DNA of 64,000 nucleotides from RYN-417 sp043745485 (GCA_043745485.1 JAYTSU010000021.1:4972-68971); one strand, 5' to 3'. Shown: positions 34,777 through 44,335, counted from the stretch's first letter. Numbers and translations are program-made. Notes: a model not told the origin generated them from the sequence alone.

Positions 34777-36075
34777 ATGGATGATATTCGTAAGCCGCGT
34801 CGGCCAAAGTTACAGTTGGACTCAAATAAGGATGTTTCGGCCACTCCTGACACAGTACAGCTAGCAGCTTCTTCACGGGAGACTGCCTTTAAAACGCCAA
34901 GGCAAGTTGCCGATGAGGACATCCGTGCCGCAGCTGTAACAACAGACGATGCTGTACAGCCAAACACTGTACCTGATACTACTCAAGCACCCCTAAAAAA
35001 GCATATCTTTAACTACAGACCACATATGCCTCATGGCAAAAAGCAATGGATTATAGCCGTCGTTGTTGCCATTCTAGTGCTCGGAGGAGCGGGTGCAAGC
35101 GCCTACTGGTTTGTGATTAGAAAGCCGGTGAAACCTACGCCCGTAGCGGTTAAGGTAGTCAAAAAAGTCGTAGTACCAAAACCAACAACAGAAGCGTCCA
35201 AGCTCAGTGGACTGCAAGTCCCAATCGGCACAAGTCTTGGGCCGGTGACGGCAGTACAGATAGAAAACAGTCCAGATGCCCGCCCACAGTCGGGCCTTAA
35301 AGATGCGAGTGTCATTTTTGAAGCTATAGCAGAAGGAGGCATAACTCGCTTTAACGCAATATTTCAGGACACTGCACCCGACTATATAGGCCCAATCCGC
35401 TCACTGCGACCGTACTATATTGATTGGTTTTGGCCTTTTGATGCTTCAATTGCACACGTTGGCGGTGCTCCACAGGCTTTGGCAGACGTTAAGAGCCTAG
35501 GCATTAAGGACCTTGACCAATTCTATAATGGCGGTAGTTATGATCGTATTACCAGTCGTTATGCACCACATAACGTCTACACTTCTGTTGCACGGCTTAA
35601 TGATCTCGAAAAGGCAAAGGGTTATACAAGCGCTAAATACACTGGTTTCTTACGTAAGAAGGAGGCAAAAGCCGTCACGCCTACTGCAAAAGGCATCGAC
35701 CTGGCTATTTCCTCATACTATTACAACGTCCACTATGATTACGATGCCGTCAATAATGCTTACCTTAGGAGTGAGGGCGGAGCAGCGCACTTAGACTTCA
35801 AAACAGAGGCTCAACTAGAACCAAAAGTTGTCGTTGCAATTGTTATGTCCCGAGGCACCGCAACTGACGGTGAACATACGGATTACGTCACAACAGGCAG
35901 CGGTCACATGTATGTTTTCCAGGACGGCACAGTCCAAGAAGGCAACTGGAGCAAAGCAGGCCGCCAAGACCAATGGACGTTTACGGCAGACGACGGCAAG
36001 CCAATTGCATTTAACCCCGGCCAAACGTGGTTTAGTATGGTAGATAATACGGGAGCCGTGACCTACGCACCGTAA
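34777..36075 (+). CDS. DUF3048 (YerB-like) membrane-anchored protein
   Basis: 432 aa. A disordered inside region (1-88) and a transmembrane helix (about 90-110) precede the DUF3048 domain: VQIENSPDARPQSGLKDASVIFEAIAEGGITRFNAIFQ and GPIRSLRPYYIDW are diagnostic. The C-terminal half ends QTWFSMVD. Exterior protein of unknown role, related to B. subtilis YerB lipoprotein. An extended -10 (TGGTACAAT) ends 9 bases before the ATG. The sensor kinase gene starts 2 bases after its stop, so the two may be functionally linked. Confidence 0.88.
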   Translation: MDDIRKPRRPKLQLDSNKDVSATPDTVQLAASSRETAFKTPRQVADEDIRAAAVTTDDAVQPNTVPDTTQAPLKKHIFNYRPHMPHGKKQWIIAVVVAILVLGGAGASAYWFVIRKPVKPTPVAVKVVKKVVVPKPTTEASKLSGLQVPIGTSLGPVTAVQIENSPDARPQSGLKDASVIFEAIAEGGITRFNAIFQDTAPDYIGPIRSLRPYYIDWFWPFDASIAHVGGAPQALADVKSLGIKDLDQFYNGGSYDRITSRYAPHNVYTSVARLNDLEKAKGYTSAKYTGFLRKKEAKAVTPTAKGIDLAISSYYYNVHYDYDAVNNAYLRSEGGAAHLDFKTEAQLEPKVVVAIVMSRGTATDGEHTDYVTTGSGHMYVFQDGTVQEGNWSKAGRQDQWTFTADDGKPIAFNPGQTWFSMVDNTGAVTYAP

Positions 36076-36077
36076 CT

Positions 36078-37631
36078 ATGGACACTTTCAAAAAATACAC
36101 GAATGATCTAAACGTATACGGCTTCATTTGGACAATGTTTAGCTGCTTACTGACACTGGCTACTTACATGCTCTTGCACCGAATTTTAAAACTCAACGAC
36201 GTAATTTCATTTATTGGGTCTGGTCTTATTGCAATATTTCTATCATTGGGCATTTCTAAACTTATTGTTATGGCAGCAACTGAACCATTTAAGGCTGTAT
36301 GGCAAGCTGTGTGGGTAATGAGTGAAAGTGCCAATAATGTCGAGACGCCGCAGCCAGACAAGCTCACACATGGCCGGGAGCTAGCGACAGCTATGATCAA
36401 GCAGATTTACTGGCTTGGTGATAAGCCTTCTGCAACTTCAACCACAGCTTCCCAGACTACACAAACCCCGGCAGCCACTTCATTGTTACAGCCCGACCTG
36501 CTAGAGCTCATGCCTCTCCCTGTTATAGGACTTGATGCAAACGACAAAGTTGCACTTATTAACCAATTAGCCACTCAATATATTAGCCGAACACGTGAAG
36601 AAATCATCGGCACGTCCATTAACGATGTCTTACCACTTTCTTTCCAAACAAATGACACACTCGAAAGCTGGCTCACCTCTGCCAAATCCAGCACCGTAAC
36701 TGATTCATCATCTTGGAACAGAGTACGGATGCAGTTAATGGAAGATAAGGGTCTAAAGCAATTTGATCTTATTGCTCACTATACTAAGAATAATCCTTCA
36801 GGCCTCGACACACTCCTGGCTTTATTTGATCATACAGAACGTTATGGCAGCGAAGATAACAGCACTAGTTATGTTGCTCTTGCGGTCCACGAACTACGTA
36901 CGCCACTCACGGTTCTCCGTGGCTATATTGAAGTATTTGAGGATGAACTCGACGACCAACTGACTCCAGAGCTGCGCGATTTTATGCATAAGATGAGTGC
37001 TTCGGCACAAACATTAACAGCTTTTGTGAGCAACATCCTAAACGTTGCTCGGGTTGACGAAAATGAATTGACCCTTAGCCTTCATGAAGCAAACTGGAAT
37101 GAGCTACTGCCAGAGATTATCAAAGATATTGAGCTTCGTGCACGGGTCCGCGGCAAGACATTAGAGCTCGACATGCAGCAAGAGCTCCCGACCGTTGCTG
37201 TCGATAAAGTGAGCGTGTATGAAGTCGTCAGCAATCTGGTTGATAACGCTATTAAATATAGCGGCGAAAGTACAAAGATTATTCTGCATTCTCAGATAGG
37301 TAAAGATGGGAACATCGAAACGATCGTTCAGGATTTTGGTGTTGGTATGCCCCCAAGCACCATCAAGTTTTTGTTTACAAAGTTCTATCGTAATCACCGT
37401 AATAAAGGTAGTGTCAGTGGTAGTGGACTGGGTCTTTATCTGGTGAAAGCAATAGTAACTGCGCATGGTGGTAATGTGTGGGTCAACAGCAAGGAAGATG
37501 AAGGCAGTAGCTTTGGGTTCTCTTTGGTGCCGTATGCAAGTATTGCTGCTGAGCTTAAAGATTCCGCAAATCCAACTATAGAACGTCAGGCTCACGGTTG
37601 GATAAAAAATCACTCAATGTATAGGAGATAA
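36078..37631 (+). CDS. Sensor histidine kinase with PAS domain
   Basis: 517 aa. Two N-terminal membrane helices (about 14-32 and 39-65), a PAS domain (DLLELMPLPVIGLDANDKVALINQ onward), then HisKA with phospho-His in AVHELRTPLTVLRG (about residue 271). The ATPase domain has N-box VVSNLVDNAIKY, G1 DFGVGMP and G2 GSGLGLYLVKAI. It phosphorylates the receiver protein encoded next. Short periplasmic loop, so it likely senses membrane or cytosolic signals. Same operon as DUF3048. Confidence 0.95.
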   Translation: MDTFKKYTNDLNVYGFIWTMFSCLLTLATYMLLHRILKLNDVISFIGSGLIAIFLSLGISKLIVMAATEPFKAVWQAVWVMSESANNVETPQPDKLTHGRELATAMIKQIYWLGDKPSATSTTASQTTQTPAATSLLQPDLLELMPLPVIGLDANDKVALINQLATQYISRTREEIIGTSINDVLPLSFQTNDTLESWLTSAKSSTVTDSSSWNRVRMQLMEDKGLKQFDLIAHYTKNNPSGLDTLLALFDHTERYGSEDNSTSYVALAVHELRTPLTVLRGYIEVFEDELDDQLTPELRDFMHKMSASAQTLTAFVSNILNVARVDENELTLSLHEANWNELLPEIIKDIELRARVRGKTLELDMQQELPTVAVDKVSVYEVVSNLVDNAIKYSGESTKIILHSQIGKDGNIETIVQDFGVGMPPSTIKFLFTKFYRNHRNKGSVSGSGLGLYLVKAIVTAHGGNVWVNSKEDEGSSFGFSLVPYASIAAELKDSANPTIERQAHGWIKNHSMYRR

Positions 37632-37632
37632 C

Positions 37633-38043
37633 ATGGACAACGACCAACACGTAACAACTCAAGTAACCCCAAATGGCCTAAAAGTTCTGTGTGTGGAGGA
37701 TGAGTATTTTATTAGTGAGTTGTATGACAGAGCACTCCGCAAGGCAGGCTACAACGTGACAAATGCTTTAAATGGCAATGACGGCCTTGCACTGGCTAAG
37801 ACAGACCAGTACGATATTATCTTGCTTGATCTCATGGTGCCGGGTATGACTGGTATTGAAATCCTCAAGATTCTTAGTGATCCACTCCAAACAAAAGAGC
37901 TGCACTCAAAAATTATCATTACCACCAATCTCGTACAAGACGATGAAGCCCGTAAGGCAATTGAAAGCCATGCTGATGGCTACATTATTAAAGCCGATAT
38001 CACTCCTAAAGAACTTGTGGCTTTCCTAGAAAAACTTCGTTAA
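37633..38043 (+). CDS. Stand-alone response regulator receiver
   Basis: 136 aa CheY-like receiver without output domain. VEDEYF holds the acidic pair, IILLDLMVPG the phospho-acceptor Asp (about residue 66), IITTN the Thr and DGYIIKADI the Lys. AGGAG precedes the ATG, which starts 1 base after the kinase stop. With no DNA-binding part, it must act through protein contact. Confidence 0.93.
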   Translation: MDNDQHVTTQVTPNGLKVLCVEDEYFISELYDRALRKAGYNVTNALNGNDGLALAKTDQYDIILLDLMVPGMTGIEILKILSDPLQTKELHSKIIITTNLVQDDEARKAIESHADGYIIKADITPKELVAFLEKLR

Positions 38044-38130
38044 GCCATCATATCGTAGCCAATAAAAGGGTAATGTGGTAAAATTACCTCTGTTATTCAC
38101 GACTTTCTAGTCTGTAACTGTTCCGCCTAA

Positions 38131-38217
38131 GGTCCCGTCGTCTATCGGCTTGGACACCAGCCACTTGTGGCTTGCCACAAAAAAGTAATTAATGCATCCT
38201 GGTTCCAGGATGAGAAC
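38131..38217 (+). pseudogene. Broken tRNA-Glu copy with inverted anticodon-arm segment
   Basis: 38131-38160 matches the first 30 bases of the intact tRNA-Glu in 28 positions. The anticodon arm that should follow is lost. At 38195-38217 a perfect hairpin (CATCCTGG-TT-CCAGGATG) consists of part of the tRNA anticodon arm followed by its inverted copy (CCAGGATGAGAAC). A second hairpin, TTGTGGC-TT-GCCACAA, sits at about 38165-38180. Not a functional tRNA. Confidence 0.75.
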
Positions 38218-38259
38218 AAAACGAATAATGCCCATTTGGTATAGTTACCGCGCCACTAA

Positions 38260-38334
38260 GGTCCCGTCGTCTATCGGTTAGGACACCAGGTTCTCATCCT
38301 GGTAAGAGGAGTTCGACTCTCCTCGGGATCACCA
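38260..38334 (+). tRNA. tRNA-Glu (anticodon CTC)
   Basis: Complete cloverleaf. The acceptor GGTCCCG pairs with CGGGATC, discriminator A and CCA are encoded, anticodon stem CCAGG/CCTGG has loop TTCTCAT (anticodon CTC), and T-arm GAGGAGTTCGACTCTCC. Reads GAG codons only; a TTC isoacceptor must exist elsewhere. Confidence 0.95.
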
Positions 38335-38460
38335 TAAAATGGTAGTTTTAAAAAATAATCTCACTTTAATTGTTCAAGAAGATAACCAACAAAGTTAAAC
38401 TGTATAGTAATTGCATTATGTGATAGATAAAGTTCGTTATCTTGTATAATTAGCTATGAA

Positions 38461-39051
38461 ATGACGCATGGCGCAAAAAGGTGGTTGGGGATTACGTGGA
38501 CTGCTATTTTTATAGCAGTAGTTGTTTGCTCTCTAGTTTGGCTAGTGTCGAGCGGGATAATTATTAAACTTCCCTCACTGTTAGTAAAAGATGCAGCTCG
38601 GCCAAACCTTGGTTTTAAAGATCTAATCTTATTCAACAGACCCCAAAATTTTTTGGATAATTATGGTAAATCAAAACAAATAGCAGATGCATCAGTAATT
38701 TTTTTCTGGGGAGTTTTAGGGATTGCGGCATATGCCTTGGCTACCTTGTCGGCAAGTTTAATAGGTCCTATGATCAAACTCTATAGCACAAAGAACTACG
38801 TTTTCGCTAACAATAGGAATAAAAAACAATTTTTTGTCCACGAAATTACCAACTATGCACTTAAATTAATAATTCAGCTTATCTTCTTTATTGTAATCAT
38901 ATTGTTTGTACGTTCAGTTTTGCCAATGTCAATCACTCGGCTCGGCTCACAACCTTTAGCTTCTGATGTAGTGACAATAGCGGCACTCAATGTTTATCTA
39001 TATATCCTTATCGTGGGATACCGAGTCTTATTTAAAAAACCATTATATTAG
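38461..39051 (+). CDS. Hypothetical four-helix membrane protein
   Basis: 196 aa, unrecognised. Hydrophobic segments near residues 9-31, 78-103, 134-156 and 170-190. The loop after helix 1 is about 45 residues. TATAAT lies about 10 bases before the ATG; the ATG six bases earlier runs straight into TGA. It converges with lepB (4-base overlap). Confidence 0.65.
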   Translation: MTHGAKRWLGITWTAIFIAVVVCSLVWLVSSGIIIKLPSLLVKDAARPNLGFKDLILFNRPQNFLDNYGKSKQIADASVIFFWGVLGIAAYALATLSASLIGPMIKLYSTKNYVFANNRNKKQFFVHEITNYALKLIIQLIFFIVIILFVRSVLPMSITRLGSQPLASDVVTIAALNVYLYILIVGYRVLFKKPLY

Positions 39052-39635
39052 TAAAAGTGTAACTTTGTTATTGGGTAAATTCTTATAGTTAATTTACCAT
39101 TTATGTCGTCAAGTTTTATTGTTCCTAGGTCTGAACGTGAATCAATTGAGCCCCCATTTACGCGGTTATCTCCCATCACAAACACATGATCTTTTTCGAC
39201 TACTTTATCAACTTCTCCATAGGTAGGTTGTAGGTTTGGGGAGTAGTAAGTACCAAGATCTGGTTCGAACCCCTGTGGCTTGCTGGAGTTATATACGCTA
39301 ACTTTACCGTCTTTTATCATTATTCTTTCACCGGGCAGAGCAATTACTCTCTTGACGTAGGCAGTTCCGCCCGCTAATGTTTTATGATTTAGTATTACGA
39401 CTTCACCTCTTTTTGGTAGGTATTTTGAACGGCGTATCCTTGAAAGGCTTTTAGGGAGCTTCCATATTATGAGCCTATCACCGCTTATTAATGTGGGCTC
39501 CATACTAATGCCATCGACTTGGTAAGCCTGTACGACATAGAGGTTCATGATAGCGGCAAATGCTAGTGTTGCCACCAGCACTGCCACTAACTTAAATACT
39601 ACTAATATATTTAACTTCTTTTTCTTAGGTTCCAT
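39048..39635 (-). CDS. lepB: Signal peptidase I
   Basis: 195 aa. One N-terminal membrane helix (about 9-32). Catalytic Ser in DGISMEPTLISGDRL (about residue 41), general-base Lys in AYVKRVIALPGE (about residue 90), and MGDNRVNGGSIDSR as box E. It cuts signal peptides of exported proteins. The gene upstream in the same operon encodes a large secreted protein, a likely substrate. Confidence 0.95.
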   Translation of the reverse strand: MEPKKKKLNILVVFKLVAVLVATLAFAAIMNLYVVQAYQVDGISMEPTLISGDRLIIWKLPKSLSRIRRSKYLPKRGEVVILNHKTLAGGTAYVKRVIALPGERIMIKDGKVSVYNSSKPQGFEPDLGTYYSPNLQPTYGEVDKVVEKDHVFVMGDNRVNGGSIDSRSDLGTIKLDDINGKLTIRIYPITKLHFY

Positions 39636-39659
39636 AGTAAGTCAAACATATTTGATCTT

Positions 39660-41141
39660 TTATTTTGTAGTAAAGGATGTTGTTCCTGTGCAGGTAGATA
39701 GCATGGTACCTGCTTGATTTTTGTAGTTAGTAGAAACGGTGTAGGTTGTCCGTCTTGCAAACGGTCCAACAGTTGGGCTCCAAGTAGATGAACCGTACTT
39801 AGGTAGGCTCGGTATTATCGTGTTTGCTACAACATTCGTACCTGCAGCGGTAGTAAGTATTACTGAACCCACGTTGTTAGCAGGTGTGGCGTCTGGTCCA
39901 TTGTTCGTGAACGTTACTGTAGTAGGCAATAGGCCTTTTAACAATTTACCGTAGCCTGCGTTACAACTAACCGAATAGTTACTCGTCAGCACTGGGCCAG
40001 AATCTGGAGGGATAGTGGTAGCCACGATGCCAGACCTAAGAGGTTGCCATACTAAGTACCATACAGACATAGCCATGTCAGCTAAACTGCTATTGGTAGT
40101 ATTGTAGATCTTAGGATTCCAGGAACCCGTTCCGCCAATAGGCACTGTTGTCGCTAAAAGATACATATCATCTGGGCTTATGCTATTTAATACATAATAG
40201 CCTGCCGTACTATCAAACAACTTAGAGATTGTGCTATAGGCTGTTGAATATTTATATATACCTCCCACACTATTATTGTTTGCATCATTATGCGTTGACG
40301 CAAAGTACAATGAGCTCAGATCATACGACCATATTGGACCACCGAACCCATACTGATCATTTATGTCAGCTTTGCCAGTAGGCGTAACGCAGTTCATATC
40401 ACCACCAGTTACTGGTATGCTACACACTTTAAAATGCCAAGCGTTATCTCTGTAGTCCTCTTTTAAAAAATATAACTTTGTATTATCTGGAGTCCACTCA
40501 ATTGAAAACAGTCTTTCAGGCGTCGCTATTACCTTACCGCTAGAATCTTTTAAGTAATTTGTTTGCTTGGTGGCCACATCGTATATGCCGATTCTATTTG
40601 GTGCGTTTATACCGTCACCTATAGCATCTACCTCAGCAATTTTTGATATAGTCCCGTCTTTAATAACTGCCATACTATCTATGCTATGGAATCCGACCGC
40701 ATTCCAAGAACCATTAATATTCATATCTTCTGTTTTTATAAGCTGCGGCGTAGTACCGTCATAACCCATAGTGAGCAGTGATATCTTGCCGGTATTTGTA
40801 GAATAATCAAACACCACACACTTAAAGATTCTTTTAGATGGGTTCCATGACAATCTTGCCCCATATTGATCTGTATTACCTCCATTTTTACATTCTACTG
40901 GGTATGCGGTGGAAGCTGCCGTGGTAGATACTGGAGATAAGTATGTAGGCTTGTTAGTAAGTATGTCTGGATACACACTGTATCCGTCAGTAACTAGACC
41001 ATTTGAATAAGGATTTGTACCCGCTTTACTGTTTTGTAACACTTTATAGCCTGCAAAACCAACTACGCTTACAACAATTAGTAACATTATTAAACCCTGA
41101 AGGTGCAGGATGCCTTTTTGGTTTGATTTTGAGAATTTCAT
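39660..41141 (-). CDS. Large secreted surface protein with N-terminal signal/anchor
   Basis: 493 aa. SNQKGILHLQGLIMLLIVVSVVGFAGYKVL is a signal or prepilin-like leader: Gly followed by a hydrophobic stretch, but without the Glu5 of true type IV pilins. Residues 60-380 carry TolB-like beta blades (FSIEWTPDNTKLYFLKEDY, SISPDDMYLLATT). The last ~95 residues look like a CARDB/DUF11-type adhesion domain (LPTTVTFTNNGPDATPANNV). AGGAG precedes the ATG. It is followed by lepB 24 bases later. Probably cell-surface or attachment related; function not known. Confidence 0.75.
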   Translation of the reverse strand: MKFSKSNQKGILHLQGLIMLLIVVSVVGFAGYKVLQNSKAGTNPYSNGLVTDGYSVYPDILTNKPTYLSPVSTTAASTAYPVECKNGGNTDQYGARLSWNPSKRIFKCVVFDYSTNTGKISLLTMGYDGTTPQLIKTEDMNINGSWNAVGFHSIDSMAVIKDGTISKIAEVDAIGDGINAPNRIGIYDVATKQTNYLKDSSGKVIATPERLFSIEWTPDNTKLYFLKEDYRDNAWHFKVCSIPVTGGDMNCVTPTGKADINDQYGFGGPIWSYDLSSLYFASTHNDANNNSVGGIYKYSTAYSTISKLFDSTAGYYVLNSISPDDMYLLATTVPIGGTGSWNPKIYNTTNSSLADMAMSVWYLVWQPLRSGIVATTIPPDSGPVLTSNYSVSCNAGYGKLLKGLLPTTVTFTNNGPDATPANNVGSVILTTAAGTNVVANTIIPSLPKYGSSTWSPTVGPFARRTTYTVSTNYKNQAGTMLSTCTGTTSFTTK

Positions 41142-41289
41142 TTATCTCCTATTAAAGTGCTTAAGTTATTTTAAGCTAATAGTAACCCAGTTTGAAATTA
41201 CTACAAAATAAAACCAATATTACTCGTCCTTAGTTTTATGCTTATTTGTAAAATATTTCAATAACCGCCATAATACATGTTAACTTCTT

Positions 41290-42594
41290 ATGCTATATAT
41301 GCTTATCATTGCAGGTGTTTTTACAGCGGTGGCTACTGCCGTAATTATTGTAGTAAGCAAAAATAAGCATCTCGGCAAAGGCCCTAAGAAGTCAGAACAT
41401 GTATTAGCAGCTGACCTGCAAGATGAGAAATTAAAATCAGAAATTATATTAAACGCTATAGAAGATGGAGTGATGTTGCTTGACGATCAGCGAACCATCC
41501 AGCTGTTTAACCCGGCTGCGGGCATTATAACTGGCTGGGACCCAGCAAATGCCCAAGGAATCGACTATAAATCGGTATTAAAGTTTATAAATGAAAAAGG
41601 TGAGCCATACGCTCCGGAGAAAGACCCCGTCAATATAGCACTTACCGAAAAGCGTACAGTTAGGGATAATACTGCAAACTTAGAAACCCAATCAAAAAGT
41701 ATTGTATCGCTTGCTATTACCGTCTCACCGCTGCTTGATGCCGATCAAAATGTACGCGGCGCAGTGGGTATTTTCCGTGATGTTTCTGAAGAACGCAAAG
41801 AAGGGCAACAACGAGCAGAGTTCGTCAGCACCGCCAGTCACGAAATGCGTACCCCTGTTGCGGCAATTGAAGGATACTTGTCATTGGCGCTTAATGACAA
41901 AGTTAGTACTATTGACGCAAAGGCTCGTAATTTCTTAGAAAAAGCACACGAGAGCACCCAACATCTTGGACAGCTCTTTCAAGACCTATTAACAAGTGCC
42001 AAAGCAGAAGACGGACGGCTCACAAACCATCCTGTAGTGGTTGAATTTAGCGGAATGTTAGAAACCTTAACAGATGGATTAAAATTTGCCGCTCAGAAAA
42101 AGGCACTTTCAGTAGAATTTGTCCTTGGTGCACCAAACAGCGTTATTGATGCCAGCGGTGGTAATGTAATAAAACCCCTTTATTACGTATTAGTAGACCC
42201 GGACCGTATCCGTGAAGTCATTACGAACCTATTTGATAACGCAGTCAAATACACCGACAGCGGCAAAATTACGCTTGGGCTAACGGGTGATGATAATGTA
42301 GTCCAACTTCGCATTAGCGACACAGGGCACGGCATACGTGCAGAGGACACTAAGCATTTATTTGAAAAGTTTTATAGAGTAGATAATTCAAACACTCGCA
42401 CTGTTGGCGGAACAGGCCTGGGGCTCTTTATTTGCCGCAAAATAGTGGAGCTCTACAACGGTCGTATCTGGGTTGACAGCGTTGTGGACAAAGGAAGTAC
42501 CTTTTATATAAACTTACCACGGCTCAGTACAGACCGCGCTCAAAAACTCATGCAAGAAGAAAGCGCCAAGGCATCGGTGTTAACAAGCAAATGA
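41290..42594 (+). CDS. Sensor histidine kinase, PAS type
   Basis: 434 aa. One N-terminal membrane helix, then a PAS domain (ILNAIEDGVMLLDDQRTI through GIFRDVSEERK) and HisKA with phospho-His in STASHEMRTPVAAIEGYL (about residue 183). ATPase motifs: VITNLFDNAVKYT, DTGHGI and GGTGLGLFICRKIVE. Almost no exterior part, so the signal is probably cytosolic. The stop codon is TGA, which shows that UGA terminates in this organism. Paired with the next gene. Confidence 0.95.
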   Translation: MLYMLIIAGVFTAVATAVIIVVSKNKHLGKGPKKSEHVLAADLQDEKLKSEIILNAIEDGVMLLDDQRTIQLFNPAAGIITGWDPANAQGIDYKSVLKFINEKGEPYAPEKDPVNIALTEKRTVRDNTANLETQSKSIVSLAITVSPLLDADQNVRGAVGIFRDVSEERKEGQQRAEFVSTASHEMRTPVAAIEGYLSLALNDKVSTIDAKARNFLEKAHESTQHLGQLFQDLLTSAKAEDGRLTNHPVVVEFSGMLETLTDGLKFAAQKKALSVEFVLGAPNSVIDASGGNVIKPLYYVLVDPDRIREVITNLFDNAVKYTDSGKITLGLTGDDNVVQLRISDTGHGIRAEDTKHLFEKFYRVDNSNTRTVGGTGLGLFICRKIVELYNGRIWVDSVVDKGSTFYINLPRLSTDRAQKLMQEESAKASVLTSK

Positions 42595-42664
42595 TGTCGT
42601 GGCTCGTTCGTGATACAATGACCATATTGAAGCATAAACATATAAGCAAGAGAGGGTAGCAAAG

Positions 42665-43555
42665 ATGTCAAAGATCATGCTCGTCGAGGACGACAATAAT
42701 TTACGAGAAATTTATGAAGCCCGCTTACTTGCAGAAGGCTATGAAATAGTGTCAGCACATGACGGCGAAGAAGCGTTAGCACTCGCTGTTAAAGAAAAGC
42801 CGGACCTTATTATCTCTGACGTTATGATGCCAAAAATTAGTGGCTTTGACATGCTCGATATACTCCGTTCAACTCCTGAAACTCGTGATACAAAAGTTAT
42901 TATGATGACTGCCTTAAGCCAGGCTGAAGATAAAGAACGTGCGGATAAGCTTGGGGCTGACAGATATCTTGTTAAATCTCAAGTAACCCTAGAAGATGTC
43001 GCAAAAATTGCGCGTGAAGTATTGGAGGGCACTGGAGGTGGTGCACAAAGTCCAGTTGTTGATGAAGCTCCCGTAGCTGCAACGCCGGTGGCGGCCGACC
43101 CTGTAGTTGTTGCACCAGTTGCAGTAGACCCAGTGGCTGTTACGCCAGTAATAAGCATGCCTGTTGACGACCCAACAACTGACAGCAGCACACCTTTGAC
43201 TTCGACTCTTGATACGGTTGAAGATGCACAGTCTGTTTCTGACGAACAAACAACCGTTAATGATCAGGTTAAGCAGTTTGTAGACCAGACTCCTGGCACT
43301 GATATGACTCCTGCATCGGCAGCACCTGTTGCAGCACCGTTAGTCACTCTTGATGATACGCTAGCCGCTGAGTCGTCTTCTGGAGTAAATGGCAAAAAAG
43401 TCCTCCAGCCCATCACTGACCCAAATGCAAAACCAGACCTTAATAAACTACTTGAGGAAGAAGAGAAAAAGAGCGGACAAAGCCATCAAATGATAACTCC
43501 CCAATCCGATCCTTCCATAAATCCAGCAGACGATCCAAATCTAATAGCTTTGTAA
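42665..43555 (+). CDS. Response regulator with Pro/Ala/Val-rich C-terminal tail
   Basis: 296 aa. Receiver domain (1-122): LVEDDNN, phospho-Asp in IISDVMMPKISG (about residue 52), MMTAL and RYLVKSQV. The remaining ~170 residues lack a known output domain. They begin with imperfect PVA(A/V)xP repeats (PVAATPVAADPVVVAPVAVDPVAVTP) and turn acidic and disordered. This may act as a flexible linker or scaffold. TACAAT lies upstream at about 42614-42619, and GAGAGGG precedes the ATG. Confidence 0.88.
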   Translation: MSKIMLVEDDNNLREIYEARLLAEGYEIVSAHDGEEALALAVKEKPDLIISDVMMPKISGFDMLDILRSTPETRDTKVIMMTALSQAEDKERADKLGADRYLVKSQVTLEDVAKIAREVLEGTGGGAQSPVVDEAPVAATPVAADPVVVAPVAVDPVAVTPVISMPVDDPTTDSSTPLTSTLDTVEDAQSVSDEQTTVNDQVKQFVDQTPGTDMTPASAAPVAAPLVTLDDTLAAESSSGVNGKKVLQPITDPNAKPDLNKLLEEEEKKSGQSHQMITPQSDPSINPADDPNLIAL

Positions 43556-43556
43556 G

Positions 43557-44270
43557 ATGCGTATAAACCGCTACATCGCTCAAGCAACCGGCCTATCACG
43601 ACGTGCCGCCGACAAGTTAGTGCAAGGAAACAAGGTATTTATTAATGATATACCCGCTCAGCTGAGTGATCACGCAACCGCAAACGACAAAGTTGTCTTG
43701 GATAAAAGACGGATATTTTTACCCCATGAGCCAACGACAATAGTGCTAAATAAGCCGGTTGGCTATGTATGCTCTCGGGACGGGCAGGGGAGTAAGACAA
43801 TCTATGAGCTGTTACCAGAAGAACATAAGAACTTAAAGCCAGTTGGACGCTTGGACAAAGATTCGAGTGGTTTGTTAGTGATGACTGATGACGGCCAGCT
43901 TGCCCACGAGCTAACGCACCCGAAATTTGTCAAAGATAAGATATATCTCGTGCATGTAGCGCATCCACTCAAAGGCACCGATTTTGATGCAATAACTAAA
44001 AAAGGTGTGGACATAGGCGACAATGCTTTAAGCCAGTTCCGCCTTGAAGTAAAAGATGCTGAACACATGGCAGGCAAGAGCCACTCCATACATGACTCGT
44101 GCTACGCAGAAAACAACAAAGACTGGATTGTAACCATCCACGAAGGACGCAACCGCCAAATTCGCCGCACCTTCAGCGCCCTTGGCTACACTGTTAAGAC
44201 CCTTCACCGAATCACTTTTGGCAGTTATATGTTGAGCGATATCGAAAACGGCCAGTTCAGAAAAGCTTAA
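43557..44270 (+). CDS. RsuA/RluB-family pseudouridine synthase
   Basis: 237 aa. The N-terminal S4 RNA-binding domain (MRINRYIAQATGLSRRAADKLV) is followed by the catalytic domain with Asp in PVGRLDKDSSGLLVMTDDG, plus GRNRQIRRTFSALGY and TLHRITFG. It isomerises a uridine in 16S or 23S rRNA. Exact target (RluB, RluE, RluF or RsuA type) not decided. Starts 1 base after the regulator gene stop. Confidence 0.93.
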   Translation: MRINRYIAQATGLSRRAADKLVQGNKVFINDIPAQLSDHATANDKVVLDKRRIFLPHEPTTIVLNKPVGYVCSRDGQGSKTIYELLPEEHKNLKPVGRLDKDSSGLLVMTDDGQLAHELTHPKFVKDKIYLVHVAHPLKGTDFDAITKKGVDIGDNALSQFRLEVKDAEHMAGKSHSIHDSCYAENNKDWIVTIHEGRNRQIRRTFSALGYTVKTLHRITFGSYMLSDIENGQFRKA

Positions 44271-44285
44271 ATATAACATCGCGTC

Positions 44286-44307
44286 ATTATACCCCTTTTG
44301 TCAATAC
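44286..44307 (-). promoter_or_regulatory. 22-bp TTGACAA-N6-TATAAT element, copy C
   Basis: The minus strand reads GTATTGACAAAAGGGGTATAAT. Here no minus-strand gene follows; it lies in the spacer before der, whose own TATAAT is at 44319-44324 on the plus strand. Confidence 0.55.
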
Positions 44308-44335
44308 CCGATATCTGTTATAATCAGTACAACTT

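Noticed and set aside
42590..42594. UGA read as glycine (code 25)
   Set aside because: UGA ends the kinase gene where the domain is complete, and translation past it is not needed in any gene here.
44286..44324. TTGTCA at 44298 as -35 of der
   Set aside because: The spacer to TATAAT is only 15 bases; possible but poor, so der is left without an assigned -35.
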